Below, piece after piece: positions 14,913 through 24,153 of a stretch of DNA of 64,000 bases; position 1 is the stretch's first letter; each line of letters starts with the position of its first letter. The notes beneath the pieces are model-generated. The model did no database searches. It was not told the DNA's origin and saw nothing but the letters and a program-made list of their open reading frames with translations. The DNA comes from an uncultured Methanomassiliicoccaceae archaeon (GTDB taxonomy: Archaea; Thermoplasmatota; Thermoplasmata; Methanomassiliicoccales; Methanomethylophilaceae): assembly GCA_905187815.1 (NCBI GenBank), contig CAJJJM010000002.1:124001-188000 (forward strand). Direction: 5' to 3'. A program made the position numbers and the translations under genes.

Positions 14913-16148
14913 ATGGAGAGCTATTCCTACCTGCACCTCGGCGAGGCCGAGGACCCTGAGAAGTACGTGGTCTGCAAGTACAGGGTGACCACAGACCTTC
15001 CGATGGAGAGGGCGGCAGAGGCCATCGCCGCAGAGCAGTCCACGGGCACGTGGACGGGGATCTCCACCCTGGACCATACGATATTCGACCACCTGGGCGC
15101 CAGGATAACCTCGATACAGGGCGACATCGTCACCGCCGAGTTCCCCGCGGAGGACTTCAGCATCGAGGTCGGATCCGTGCCCCAGATCCTCAGCGTGATC
15201 TCAGGGAACCTGTTCGGGCTCGGCGCGCTGAAGGGTGTGAGGCTGGAGGATGTGACGTTCCCCCCGAGCATCCTCGAGCAGTTCAAGGGCCCCAAGTTCG
15301 GCGCGGTCGGCATCAGGGAGATGCTGGACCGTCCCGAGAAGCCCCTTGTCGGGACCATAGTCAAACCGAAGATCGGCCTGTCCCCCGAGAAGACGGCGGA
15401 GTATGTGTACGAGGCCGGTGCCGGCGGACTGACGAACTCCAAGGACGACGAGACCCTCGTGGACCAGGCGTTCTGTCCGATAGAGGACAGGACCGTGAAG
15501 GTGGCCGAGGCCCTCGACAGGCTCGAGTCGGAGGGGCACAGGATGATGCACGCCATCAACGTCAGCACCCGCGGCGACAGGATCGTCGAGCTCGCGGAGA
15601 AGGTCCAGGGATGGGGTGCCAGGGAGATAATGGTGGATGTCATAACATGCGGCTTCGGGGCAGTCCAGGCCCTGGCCGAGGACCCGTCCATCAAGGTCCC
15701 GATCCATGTCCACAGGACCATGCACGGCGCATTCACCAAGGATCCGCGCCACGGGATCGCTATGCTGCCCCTGACCAAGCTGGTCAGGATGGTCGGAGGA
15801 GATGCGCTTCACATAGGCACCCTCGGAGTGGGGAAGATGGCCGGCGCCAAGGCGGATGACGGCAACCTCGCCGCATGTCTCGGCGACGACGTCCCGTACA
15901 GGCAGGTCATGCCCGTCTGCTCCGGCGGCGTCCACCCGGGACTCGTCTGGGAGATCGTCAGGCGCGCCGGAAAGAACGTCCAGATCCAGGCCGGCGGAGG
16001 GGTCGCAGGACACCCGGGAGGGGTCCGGTCCGGAGCCATGGCCATGAGCCAGGCAGTCGATGCCGCCTTCCTGGGCATCGATGCGGACGAGTATGCGAAG
16101 GACCACGCCGAACTCGCGGTCGCGCTCGAGAAGTGGGGATCCAGATGA
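14913..16148 (+). CDS. rbcL: Ribulose-bisphosphate carboxylase, form III
   Basis: This enzyme carboxylates ribulose-1,5-bisphosphate to two 3-phosphoglycerates. The 411-residue protein keeps the catalytic set (spinach numbering in brackets): K151 (K175) in KPKIG, the carbamylated lysine K177 (K201) with D179 and E180 in NSKDDE, H267 (H294), loop 6 K308 (K334) and S337 (S379). It is therefore a true RuBisCO and not a form IV homologue. GGAGTGA lies five bases before ATG 14913, so this start is preferred over GTG 14904. Genes on both sides are the two other AMP-pathway enzymes, which indicates nucleotide-ribose catabolism and not a Calvin cycle. Confidence 0.95.
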   Translation: MESYSYLHLGEAEDPEKYVVCKYRVTTDLPMERAAEAIAAEQSTGTWTGISTLDHTIFDHLGARITSIQGDIVTAEFPAEDFSIEVGSVPQILSVISGNLFGLGALKGVRLEDVTFPPSILEQFKGPKFGAVGIREMLDRPEKPLVGTIVKPKIGLSPEKTAEYVYEAGAGGLTNSKDDETLVDQAFCPIEDRTVKVAEALDRLESEGHRMMHAINVSTRGDRIVELAEKVQGWGAREIMVDVITCGFGAVQALAEDPSIKVPIHVHRTMHGAFTKDPRHGIAMLPLTKLVRMVGGDALHIGTLGVGKMAGAKADDGNLAACLGDDVPYRQVMPVCSGGVHPGLVWEIVRRAGKNVQIQAGGGVAGHPGGVRSGAMAMSQAVDAAFLGIDADEYAKDHAELAVALEKWGSR

Positions 16149-17656
16149 AGCTCAGGGCGAAGAACTACGACATCGACGCATCGGAGCCCACCGTGCTCCT
16201 CCACGACAACGACTGTCTGGAGATCGGGGTGAAGGAGAACGACCGCGTCAGCATCACCGGGGCGAGGAACGTCGTCGCACTCGTCAGCCGCTCGGACACT
16301 CTCGTCGAGGAGGGTGTCGTGATGATGCCCGCCCCTCTGATGGAGAGGTGCGGGGTCAGGGAAGGGGAGGAGGTCAACGTGGTGTACTGCCAGAACCCCG
16401 ACTCCGTCAGATCCATCCGCAGGAAGATGGACGGCGAGAAGCTTTCCAAGGATGAGATAGAATCCATCGTCGTCGACATCCTGAACAACAAGCTCTCGAA
16501 GATCGAGATCTCCGCATGGCTCACGGCACTGTACATCAACGGAATGGACATCGACGAGATCGCGGACTTCACCAGGGCGATGGCCAACACCGGCGACATA
16601 ATCGAGTTCGACAGCCCCCAGGTGTTCGACTTCCACAGCCTCGGCGGGGTCCCCGGCAACAAGATCACGCCGATAGTAGTCTCGATCGTGGCCGCAGCGG
16701 GGATAATGATCCCCAAGCTCTCATCCCGCGCAATCAGCAGCGCCTGCGGGACATCCGACTTCGTGGAGACGTTCTGCGACGTCGAGCTGGACGGCGACAG
16801 GCTGAAGAGGATCTGCAACGAGGTCGGAGGCGTCTTCGCATGGGGCGGCTCAATGAACCTCGCTCCGGTTGACGACATGGTCATCAAGATCGAGCACCCA
16901 CTGGGCATCAACCCCAGGGCCCAGATGCTGGCCTCCATCATGAGTAAGAAGGTCGCCGTCAGCACGACGCACCTGCTGGTCGATGTGCCCACGGGCGCTG
17001 GGACCAAGGTCCCCACCATCGAGGATGCCAGGGCGTATGCGCGCGACCTCATGGACCTCGGCGAGAAGCTGGGCATGCATGTGGAATGCGCCATCACGTA
17101 CGCGGACCAGCCGGTCGGCAACGCCGTGGGTCCGAAGCTGGAGGCCAGGGAGTGCATCAGGATCCTGGAGGGTGAGAAGCACCCGGCCAGTGTCATCGAG
17201 AAGGCCTGCGAGTGCGCCGGGATAATCCTGGAGATGTCCGGCATCCCGAACGGCGCTGCGAAGGCCAGGGAGATCCTGGAGTCAGGTGAGGCACACAGGA
17301 AGTTCATGGAGATCGTCGTCGCCCAGGGCGGCAGACCGGACCTGAAGGCGGACGACCTGAAGCCCGGGGAGTTCTCCGAGGATGTGGTCGCCGTCAAGTC
17401 AGGCTACATACACTCCATACGCAACAAGGATGTCGTCGCCATAGCCAAGGCCGCCGGCGCACCCAACGACAAGGGCGCAGGCCTGATGATATACAAGAAG
17501 AAGGGCCAGAGGGTGGAGGCGGGGGAGACGCTGTTCACGATCTACGCCGACAACGAGGCCAAGCTCAGACGCGCCAGGGAGACCGCCATGAAGTACCCCC
17601 CGATGGAGATCGAGGGGATGCTCCTCAAGAGGGTCTCGTCGGTGCCCGTCAGATGA
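16145..17656 (+). CDS. deoA: AMP phosphorylase
   Basis: This enzyme phosphorolyses AMP (and probably CMP and UMP) to the free base and ribose-1,5-bisphosphate. At 503 residues it has the archaeal N-terminal domain (about 1-85) ahead of the thymidine phosphorylase-like core. Visible are KLSKIEISAWLTALYINGMD, FHSLGGVPGNKITPI, SSRAISSACGTSDF and the C-terminal swivelling domain. Its ATG overlaps the RuBisCO stop by 4 nt (ATGA), showing translational coupling. Together with the isomerase and RuBisCO it completes the pathway known from Thermococcus kodakarensis. The adenine released could be reused by the apt product encoded 4 kb upstream. Confidence 0.93.
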   Translation: MKLRAKNYDIDASEPTVLLHDNDCLEIGVKENDRVSITGARNVVALVSRSDTLVEEGVVMMPAPLMERCGVREGEEVNVVYCQNPDSVRSIRRKMDGEKLSKDEIESIVVDILNNKLSKIEISAWLTALYINGMDIDEIADFTRAMANTGDIIEFDSPQVFDFHSLGGVPGNKITPIVVSIVAAAGIMIPKLSSRAISSACGTSDFVETFCDVELDGDRLKRICNEVGGVFAWGGSMNLAPVDDMVIKIEHPLGINPRAQMLASIMSKKVAVSTTHLLVDVPTGAGTKVPTIEDARAYARDLMDLGEKLGMHVECAITYADQPVGNAVGPKLEARECIRILEGEKHPASVIEKACECAGIILEMSGIPNGAAKAREILESGEAHRKFMEIVVAQGGRPDLKADDLKPGEFSEDVVAVKSGYIHSIRNKDVVAIAKAAGAPNDKGAGLMIYKKKGQRVEAGETLFTIYADNEAKLRRARETAMKYPPMEIEGMLLKRVSSVPVR

Positions 17657-18459
17657 CACGCAAACTCTACTTCACGGTGGACGCCGACCGCGACGCGAAC
17701 ATCCCGATCTCGGGGAGCGTCGCGGCAGGGTCCATCGACCGCGGTTCCGGCACGGGTCCGCGGTTCTCATCCTCCGAGAGGGGGATGTCGGTCCTGGCGG
17801 AGCTCCTGGACGACACAGGGGTCCGCGGGACGTTCTTCATGGAGGGCCGTACGGCGGAGGTCACCGAATGCTCCGTACTCTCAGGGCACTGCATCGGTCT
17901 CCACGGGTACGACCACGAGGATCTACTGGGCAGGGAGACGGGAATCGTCCCGGGTGTCGAGGATGTTCTGAGAAGGGGCTACGATGCCGTATCCGATGCA
18001 CTGTCGAGGCCCACATGCTTCAGGGCCCCGTACATGGCCGCCGACGACCATGTCCTGGAGACGGTCAGGTCGCTGGGGATCCGTGCCGATTCGTCCTTCT
18101 ACACCGATGTCGGAGGTCCGACCGATCCCTACGGGTTGCACGGACTGACCGAGTTCCCGGTGCCGAAGGCCAAAGATGCCAGAGGCAAGGTCATCGCCGC
18201 CTATCTGTGGCCGATGCACGAGGGCAGGAGGATCCCCGAGGACTACATCCGCATGGCGGACGGCCTGGACACCCTTGTCCTCGCGACACACACCTGGCAC
18301 ATGGTCGAGACCAGGGAGGGTGGTGTCATGGACGCAGGCTGGGTCAGGGACAACGCGGATGCCGTACGCAGGGTCGTGGAGGGCATACTGGACATGGGGT
18401 TCGAGGCGGACGTAATCGGTCGAACCGGAGAGCCACCGCGTGCATCTGAAGACGGGTGA
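17653..18459 (+). CDS. Polysaccharide deacetylase (NodB-like) family protein
   Basis: The 268-residue protein has a NodB-type barrel. It shows the catalytic/metal aspartate pair region FTVDADRDAN (about 8-17), a metal motif HGYDHED (about 84-90), RAPYM and the late THTWHM motif. There is no signal peptide or transmembrane segment, so it should be cytoplasmic, which is unusual for enzymes acting on wall polysaccharides. Its start overlaps the AMP phosphorylase stop by 4 nt, so it is translated with the AMP-pathway operon. The substrate is unknown; deacetylation or hydrolysis of a small metabolite is an inference from the location. Confidence 0.8.
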   Translation: MTRKLYFTVDADRDANIPISGSVAAGSIDRGSGTGPRFSSSERGMSVLAELLDDTGVRGTFFMEGRTAEVTECSVLSGHCIGLHGYDHEDLLGRETGIVPGVEDVLRRGYDAVSDALSRPTCFRAPYMAADDHVLETVRSLGIRADSSFYTDVGGPTDPYGLHGLTEFPVPKAKDARGKVIAAYLWPMHEGRRIPEDYIRMADGLDTLVLATHTWHMVETREGGVMDAGWVRDNADAVRRVVEGILDMGFEADVIGRTGEPPRASEDG

Positions 18460-18539
18460 CCCAATCCCCTTCATGCAGTCCACAAGGTTTCGGATGGGAA
18501 TGGGAAGGAGGACCACATGGGGCCTCGATCCCGTATGTT

Positions 18540-19799
18540 TCAGGATGGCGTTTCGGACGCGTCCCTCTGTGTGTCGGGTATCCTCGACACCACGATAAGC
18601 AGAATCAGTCCGATGACGAACAGCACGACCAGCGACAGGATCCCGGCGGACATGCTGCCGGTCAGCTGGCTTATCGCGGAGACCATGAACGTTCCCATGA
18701 ACGACGCACCCTTTCCGAAGATGTCCATGAGTCCGAAGAACTCCCCTGCCTTCTGTGGAGGGATGATCTGCGAGAAGTAGGATCTGGACATCGCCTGGAT
18801 GCCTCCCTGGAACACCCCCACCCCGACTGCCAGCATGAAGAACTGGGTGATGTTCTCCATCGTGGACGCGTATACCGTTATGCAGGCGTAGGCCACGATA
18901 CACACCATCAGGAGCCTGACGATGCTCCTGCCCTGCGCCAGCCTTCCGAAGGCGATGGTGCATGGGAATGCCACGATCTGGGTCACGAGCAGCGCGATGA
19001 GCAGCATCGTGCTGTCCAGTCCGATGGCCTCCCCGTATGCGGTGGCCATCTCGATTATGGTGTACACTCCGTCGATGAAGAAGAAGAACGCGATCAGGAA
19101 CGCAAACGCCTTCTTCTCGGCCCTGGCATTCCTGATGGTTCCGGCCAGGAGCCTGAACGCGTTCACGGTGGATTCCCTGCCCTCGACGAAGTGCGTCTGT
19201 CTGTATCTTCTGAGGAGGGGTATGGTGGCGATGACCCACCATGCGGCGATTATGATCAGGGAGATAGTCATGGCCGATCCCATGGTGAGACCGAACGAGT
19301 CGCAGCCGAGGATCAGCACGAGGCAGACGACGAACGGGATGCAGCTCCCGATGTATCCCCAGGCGTATCCTGCGGCCGACACCCTGTGCATGTTGCCGAC
19401 ATCGGTGACGTCGACCAGCATGGAGTCGTAGAACACAAGGCTTAGCGAATATCCCAGTCTGGTTATGACCAGGACAATCAGGAACACCAGCCATTCGTTG
19501 ACGAACCCGAGCGCGGCGCATCCCACGGCACCCACTGCGAGGGCGCATGAGAACAGGCGAATCTTCATCCCGCGGCGGTCGGCGACGGCACCAAGAACCG
19601 GTCCGAGCAGTGCGCATGCTATCGTGGCGATGGATGCCGCGTATCCCCAGTACGCCAGGTAGTCCACGGAGCTGAGCTCCTCGCCGGCTATCGAGTTGAA
19701 GTAGATCGGGATGATGGTGGACAGCATCAGCGTGAACGCAGAGTTGCCCACGTCGTAGAGAATCCAGGACCTCTCGGTCCCTGTCAGCTTGACGGACAT
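18540..19799 (-). CDS. MFS transporter, UMF1 family
   Basis: This integral membrane protein of 419 residues has about 12 hydrophobic helices. The start RSWILYDVGNSAFTLML and the loop GAVADRRGMKIR are typical of the UMF1 (Atg22-like) branch of the major facilitator superfamily, members of which are thought to export amino acids or small metabolites. The substrate cannot be read from the sequence. It is the second gene of a two-gene minus-strand unit, 4 nt after the zinc-phospholipase-like gene, with GAGTGAT before its ATG. Confidence 0.85.
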   Translation of the reverse strand: MSVKLTGTERSWILYDVGNSAFTLMLSTIIPIYFNSIAGEELSSVDYLAYWGYAASIATIACALLGPVLGAVADRRGMKIRLFSCALAVGAVGCAALGFVNEWLVFLIVLVITRLGYSLSLVFYDSMLVDVTDVGNMHRVSAAGYAWGYIGSCIPFVVCLVLILGCDSFGLTMGSAMTISLIIIAAWWVIATIPLLRRYRQTHFVEGRESTVNAFRLLAGTIRNARAEKKAFAFLIAFFFFIDGVYTIIEMATAYGEAIGLDSTMLLIALLVTQIVAFPCTIAFGRLAQGRSIVRLLMVCIVAYACITVYASTMENITQFFMLAVGVGVFQGGIQAMSRSYFSQIIPPQKAGEFFGLMDIFGKGASFMGTFMVSAISQLTGSMSAGILSLVVLFVIGLILLIVVSRIPDTQRDASETPS

Positions 19800-19803
19800 C
19801 GGA

Positions 19804-20604
19804 TCACTCGACGCCGAACGTGCGGTCGAAGCGGGCGCAGAGGGCCTCGGAATCGCCGGACAGGTAGGAATGCAGGTCGCGGATAAGCTCCACGGACAGT
19901 GTCACAGAATCCCCGTAGAGCTCCTTCAGGCGGGCGTTGCTGCGCTCGCATGCCGGGTCGCCCTCGCTGTTGAGGACGAGGCCAATCATGTCGTCGTAGT
20001 TGCCCGACTTCTTCAGAGCCCTGACCACGAGCCATCTCTTCAGCCTCCCAGGGCATATGAGGAGGCCATTGTAGTGGATCATGTCCTCCAGTGCCTTCCT
20101 GACCTGGTCGGCGGTGACCGTCGGGAAGAATCCGGAGATCACGCGGGCGTTGGCGTCCGTCGGCCGGATGTGCGTCACGAGGCTCTGCCTGACCGGGTCC
20201 TTGCCGTCCTCGGCCAGGAGCATCCTGTCGAACTCCCCTTCGATCTTTGTGTGGGCGATGCCCTCGGTCTGGATCACGTCCTCGATGTAGGGATGGCATG
20301 TGCTGTCCAGTGCGAAATGGCAGACGAACCCCATCAGATACGCCTCGCCGGCCTCGCGGTCCTCCGCTCCGTCCAGGGCCTCGCGTGCGGGCCCGAAGAA
20401 ATCCCTCGCAGGGAACCCGTGCATCGAGAACCCGACCTGGCTGACGGGGTTCCTGTGCAGGGCGTCGTAGTAGAACAGTATGTCCGGCCCGTGGAGGCCG
20501 ATGTCGTAGAGCTCCCTGTGCCTCTCGGCTATTCCGCCGAGGTCATCCGGAAGCCTCTCAAGGACATCCCTCCCGAGTCTGTAGTGGGCGTATGTCGAAG
20601 GCAT
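19804..20604 (-). CDS. Zinc-dependent phospholipase C family protein
   Basis: The 266-residue protein starts MPSTYAHYRLGRDVLERLP, the usual opening of the zinc-dependent phospholipase C-like family found in many anaerobes. Further histidines and aspartates sit in LHGPDILFYY, VCHFALDSTCHPYIEDV and HTKIEGEFDR, consistent with a metal centre. There is no signal peptide, so phospholipase activity on outside lipids is uncertain. The ATG at 20604 is chosen because the family starts there; 12 more in-frame codons upstream are not supported. A palindromic TATA region lies about 70 nt upstream, and the MFS gene follows in the same unit. Confidence 0.8.
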   Translation of the reverse strand: MPSTYAHYRLGRDVLERLPDDLGGIAERHRELYDIGLHGPDILFYYDALHRNPVSQVGFSMHGFPARDFFGPAREALDGAEDREAGEAYLMGFVCHFALDSTCHPYIEDVIQTEGIAHTKIEGEFDRMLLAEDGKDPVRQSLVTHIRPTDANARVISGFFPTVTADQVRKALEDMIHYNGLLICPGRLKRWLVVRALKKSGNYDDMIGLVLNSEGDPACERSNARLKELYGDSVTLSVELIRDLHSYLSGDSEALCARFDRTFGVE

Positions 20605-20667
20605 GTGAATCCTCTGGGGACTTGTCCCCGTTGGTCCCAACGAAGGGTACGATATGATTCCTGTCGA

Positions 20668-20681
20668 ATGAATATATATTC
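20668..20681 (-). promoter_or_regulatory. Palindromic TATA region of the PLC-MFS unit
   Basis: TGAATATATATTCA is a perfect 14-nt palindrome over the only strong TATA-like box in the gap upstream of ATG 20604. It predicts a leader of about 44 nt, which contains a small hairpin (GGGGAC/GTCCCC). Confidence 0.45.
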
Positions 20682-20796
20682 AGATAGATAAACTCCGTAT
20701 CTCCGCTGGTAAGTCCTTCGGACGCAGTCCACCATCGGTGGAACGGGTCGGGGATCGGGCCGGATGGGCGTTTCGTATCCCCGGATAAGACGGGCC

Positions 20797-20815
20797 GGGG
20801 CCGCTGTGCGGCCCC
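20797..20815 (-). terminator. Hairpin after the aldo/keto reductase pair
   Basis: The arms GGGGCCGC and GCGGCCCC form a perfect 8-bp stem with a TGT loop, 13 nt beyond the stop of the 20828-21928 gene. It is the likely end of that operon. Confidence 0.5.
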
Positions 20816-20827
20816 TCCCGGGAGCTC

Positions 20828-21928
20828 TCATCCGAGGCGCTCGCGTATCTCGGCCATCCTGGAAACCTGGTCCACATGGAACGGGCAGGCATCGTTGCAG
20901 TGCCCGCATCCGGTGCAGTCGGACGCTCTCAGGTCCAGCCGGGCATAGTGGTCCGCCGCCAGCCTGTCCCCGGCCATCGCCAGGTCGTAGTACTTGTTGA
21001 TGAGGCCGATGTCCAGTCCGACGGGGCAGGGTCTGCAGTGGTTGCAGTACACGCACTTCCCCTCGGCCTCCGGGGGTGCGAACGATCCGATCTCCGAGTA
21101 GTCCCTCTCCCCGACGGGCGCGTCGAGGTACGCCAGGACCGAGCGGAGGTCGTCGCGGTTCCTCACCCCAGGGAGAACGGTGACCACGCCGGGTTTGTCC
21201 AGCGCATACTGGATGCACTGGGGGACCGAGAGGGCCCTGCCGAAGGGTGAGAGCTTGGCGTCCGTCAGCTGCCCGCCTCCGAACGCCTTCATCACGGAGA
21301 TCCCGACGCCCTCGGACTGGCATCTGCGGTAGAGCGCAGACCTCTCGTCGACCTCGCCGTAAGCGAAATCCCCTTTCTGGTAATCGTAGGCCGGGTTGAT
21401 GCTGAACATGACCATGTCGACTATCCCCGAGTCGAGGGCCCTCATCGCCACGGCCGGCGTGTGGGTGGACAGCCCGACATGGCGGACCGTACCCTCCTCC
21501 TTGAGCTTGAGGATGTGGTCGACGATGCCGCCGTCCCACTCCTCATCCAGATCGCCGATGCTGTCTATGCAGTGGATGAAGCCGTAGTCGATGTAGTCGG
21601 TCCCGATCCTGTCTATCTGCCATGCCACGGACCTCTTCACGTTGTCGAGCCCGTACACCCTGCCGTATGCCCCGGTCGAGTAGTCAGCTCCGAAGTGCAT
21701 CTGCAGGATCGCCTCTCCGCGCCGCCCCTTCAGCGCCTCGCCGAAAGCCTCGAAGGCCACCGAGTCCCCCGCGGCGAGGTCGAAGTAGTTGACGCCCGCA
21801 TCCAGGGCCATCCTCACGGTCCTGACGGTCTCCTCGACGCCCGCCGCGCCGTTGGAGCTCGTGCCCATCCCTATGATGCCGACCTCGTCGCCGGTCCTCG
21901 GGACGGTCCTGTACCGCATATCCGCCAT
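20828..21928 (-). CDS. Aldo/keto reductase-like protein with C-terminal iron-sulfur domain, catalytic residues altered
   Basis: The 366-residue protein has an aldo/keto reductase barrel (about 5-275) and a ferredoxin-like tail with two cysteine motifs, CVYCNHCRPCP and CTGCGHCNDACP, predicting two [4Fe-4S] clusters. The catalytic aspartate (YFDLA) and histidine (FIHCID) positions are present. The catalytic tyrosine and lysine regions read GDSVAFEAFG and ILQMHFG, so both residues appear lost. It may therefore be a redox partner or a changed enzyme. Its start lies 1 nt after the stop of the second, intact reductase gene, so the two are co-transcribed and may form a heteromer. Confidence 0.82.
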   Translation of the reverse strand: MADMRYRTVPRTGDEVGIIGMGTSSNGAAGVEETVRTVRMALDAGVNYFDLAAGDSVAFEAFGEALKGRRGEAILQMHFGADYSTGAYGRVYGLDNVKRSVAWQIDRIGTDYIDYGFIHCIDSIGDLDEEWDGGIVDHILKLKEEGTVRHVGLSTHTPAVAMRALDSGIVDMVMFSINPAYDYQKGDFAYGEVDERSALYRRCQSEGVGISVMKAFGGGQLTDAKLSPFGRALSVPQCIQYALDKPGVVTVLPGVRNRDDLRSVLAYLDAPVGERDYSEIGSFAPPEAEGKCVYCNHCRPCPVGLDIGLINKYYDLAMAGDRLAADHYARLDLRASDCTGCGHCNDACPFHVDQVSRMAEIRERLG

Positions 21929-21929
21929 C

Positions 21930-23063
21930 TCAGGCCCCCAGCTTCGATGCGAAGTCGCTCATCACGCCGGGGATGTCTATTGCCTGGGGGCAAACCTCCG
22001 CGCACTTGCCGCAGCCTATGCAGGATGCGGGGCGCTTCTCCTCGGGGAGGGCGGCAAGGGCCATGGGGGCGAGGAATCCCCCTCCGGTGAACGAGTGCTC
22101 GTTGTAGAGTTCGATGAGGTAGGGGATGTCCAGGCCCTTGGGGCAGTGGGATGTGCAATAGTGGCACGAGGTGCAGGGCACCGACCTGCCGTCGACCATG
22201 CTGGATGCCAGGGAGGTGAGGGATTCCATCTCCTTCCCGGACAGCGGTCTCGCCGTCTCGTAGAACCCTATGTTCTGCTTCAGCTGGTCAATGGACGACG
22301 ATCCGGCCAGGGTAACCGTGACCTCGGGTAACGACTGAAGGAATCTGAACGCCCATGCGACAGGCGGTTCGTCCGGTCTCATCGCCATCAGGACCCTCGA
22401 CTCATCATCCGTGAGGTTGGCAAGGCGCCCGCCGCGGACCGGTTCCATCACCCAGCAGGGGATGCCCATGTCCCTTAGGAGGGCGACCTTGGCCTTCGCG
22501 TCCTGGAACTCCCAGTCGATGTAGTTGAGCTGCACCTGGCAAAACTCCATGTCGTCGCCGTACGCGTCCAGGAAGCGCTTCATGGTGCTCAGGTTCCCGT
22601 GGACTGAGAATCCAAGATGGGATATCCTGCCGTTCCTCCTCTGTTCCCTCAGATAGTCGAGGGTCCCGTACTTCGGGTCGAGGTACGCGTCGATGTTCAA
22701 CTCGCACACGTTGTGGATCAGGTAGAAGTCAAAATGGTCGACCTGGCATTTCCTCAGCTGCTCCTCGAAGATCTCCTCGACCTTCCCCATGTTGGAGAGG
22801 TCGTATCCCGGGAACTTGTCTGCCAGGTAGAAGCTGTCGCGGGGGTGGCGCGAAAGCGCCTTTCCCACGACGGTCTCGGAGGTCCCGTTGTGGTACCCCC
22901 AGGCGGTGTCGAAGTAGTTGATGCCATGGGCAAGGGCGTAGTCCACCATCTCGGTGGCGGCGGCCTCGTCGATCCTTCCGTCGTCGCCGTCGACGACCGG
23001 CAGGCGCATGGTGCCCATGCCGAGGGCGGAGATCCTCTTTCCTTTGAACTCGTTGTAGATCAT
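21930..23063 (-). CDS. Aldo/keto reductase with C-terminal 4Fe-4S ferredoxin domain
   Basis: The 377-residue protein has an intact aldo/keto reductase tetrad: aspartate and tyrosine in FDTAWGYHNG, lysine in LADKFPG and histidine in LIHNV. Its tail has two [4Fe-4S] motifs (CTSCHYCTSHCP, CIGCGKCAEVCP). Such fused reductases are common in strict anaerobes and probably exchange electrons with ferredoxin; the substrate is unknown. ATG 23063 is chosen because the TATA box at 23096-23106 leaves a leader of about 12 nt. It is the first gene of the two-gene reductase operon and is divergent from folD. Confidence 0.85.
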   Translation of the reverse strand: MIYNEFKGKRISALGMGTMRLPVVDGDDGRIDEAAATEMVDYALAHGINYFDTAWGYHNGTSETVVGKALSRHPRDSFYLADKFPGYDLSNMGKVEEIFEEQLRKCQVDHFDFYLIHNVCELNIDAYLDPKYGTLDYLREQRRNGRISHLGFSVHGNLSTMKRFLDAYGDDMEFCQVQLNYIDWEFQDAKAKVALLRDMGIPCWVMEPVRGGRLANLTDDESRVLMAMRPDEPPVAWAFRFLQSLPEVTVTLAGSSSIDQLKQNIGFYETARPLSGKEMESLTSLASSMVDGRSVPCTSCHYCTSHCPKGLDIPYLIELYNEHSFTGGGFLAPMALAALPEEKRPASCIGCGKCAEVCPQAIDIPGVMSDFASKLGA

Positions 23064-23095
23064 GATATCGCTGGCTGTCCATATCAGAGGATGTA

Positions 23096-23106
23096 GATAT
23101 AATATC
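23096..23106 (-). promoter_or_regulatory. Promoter of the aldo/keto reductase pair
   Basis: GATATAATATC is a palindromic TATA-like box 33-43 nt before ATG 23063 on the minus strand, giving a predicted short leader. It is the only strong box in this part of the divergent region. Confidence 0.45.
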
Positions 23107-23206
23107 TGGACTTGGCTCCAAGACCAATACAAATGTGCCAGACATATGGCAATTGTCATAATGCAATAGAATTCCGGCATCCAACAGCTTCGTGTTCAGG
23201 ATCGTC

Positions 23207-23240
23207 GTGCGCGGGCGCACTTTCGGGTACTATAATATAT
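23207..23240 (+). promoter_or_regulatory. folD operon promoter with GC palindrome
   Basis: The box TATAATATAT (23231-23240) is centred 36 nt before ATG 23272, predicting a leader of about 10 nt. Just upstream, GTGCGC-GG-GCGCAC (23207-23220) is a perfect inverted repeat that could be an operator. Confidence 0.45.
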
Positions 23241-23271
23241 GCAGGACCCATTCGAGCGGTCTGGTGCTAAA

Positions 23272-24153
23272 ATGACTGCGAAGCTCATCCTCGGAAAGGA
23301 GGTCTCGGCGGAGATCTACGGGGAGCTCAGACAGAGGATCGAGGCCTTGAAGGCCAAGGGCGTCACGCCTGGACTGGCGGTCGTGCTCGTGGGCGAGGAT
23401 CCCGCGTCACAGGTCTATGTCAGGAAGAAGGGCGAGATGTGCGAGGAGCTTGGGATGAAGTCCCTGACGGTCCTCATGCCCGAGGAGACGACGCAGGAGC
23501 AGCTTCTGGCGAAGGTCGCGGAGCTCAACGCCGATCCGTCCATCCACGGTTTCCTGGTGCAGCTGCCGCTTCCGGCCCACATCGACGAGGAGGCGGTCAT
23601 CAACGCGATAGACCCGTCCAAAGATGTGGACTGCTTCCACCCCTCCAACGTGGGGAGGATGCTCATCGGGAACCCCGACTTCCTTCCGGCGACACCTGCC
23701 GGCGTGCAGCAGATGCTCGTCAGATCGGGTGTAGAAACCGCCGGGAAGCATGTGGTCGTCGTGGGCAGAAGTAACATCGTCGGCAAGCCCATGGCGGCGA
23801 TGATGGTCCAGAAGGGTGCGGGCGCGGACTCCACGGTGACGATCGTCCATTCGAGGACGGCGGACCTGGCGGAGATCACCCGCACGGCGGACATCCTGAT
23901 CGTCGCGATAGGCAGGCCCCGCTTCGTCACCGCAGACATGGTGAAGGAGGGGGCGGTGGTCATCGACGTGGGCACCAACAGGATCGCCGACCCGACCCAT
24001 CCGAAGGGCAGCAGGCTCGTCGGCGACGTGGATTTCGAAGCGGTCAAGGAGAAGGCGTCGTACATCACCCCGGTCCCGGGGGGCGTCGGACCCATGACCA
24101 TATGCATGCTGATGGCCAACGCCGTCAGGGCCGCCGAGAGGGTGGTAGAGTGA
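23272..24153 (+). CDS. folD: Bifunctional methylenetetrahydrofolate dehydrogenase/cyclohydrolase
   Basis: FolD interconverts methylene-, methenyl- and formyl-tetrahydrofolate. The 293-residue protein has the catalytic YVRKKGEMC segment, DVDCFHP (usually DVDGFHP), the [10 protein letters not shown] nucleotide-binding loop and [14 protein letters not shown]. Because Methanomassiliicoccales lack the tetrahydromethanopterin C1 branch, a folate-type enzyme is expected for one-carbon supply to biosynthesis. ATG 23272 is chosen because an upstream in-frame ATG at 23239 lies inside the TATA box. It heads a five-gene operon; the next gene overlaps by 4 nt. Confidence 0.93.
   Translation: MTAKLILGKEVSAEIYGELRQRIEALKAKGVTPGLAVVLVGEDPASQVYVRKKGEMCEELGMKSLTVLMPEETTQEQLLAKVAELNADPSIHGFLVQLPLPAHIDEEAVINAIDPSKDVDCFHPSNVGRMLIGNPDFLPATPAGVQQMLVRSGVETAGKHVVVVGRSNIVGKPMAAMMVQKGAGADSTVTIVHSRTADLAEITRTADILIVAIGRPRFVTADMVKEGAVVIDVGTNRIADPTHPKGSRLVGDVDFEAVKEKASYITPVPGGVGPMTICMLMANAVRAAERVVE

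Noticed and set aside
14913..16148. Form IV RuBisCO-like protein
   Set aside because: The lysines, acids, histidine and serine needed for carboxylation are all present.
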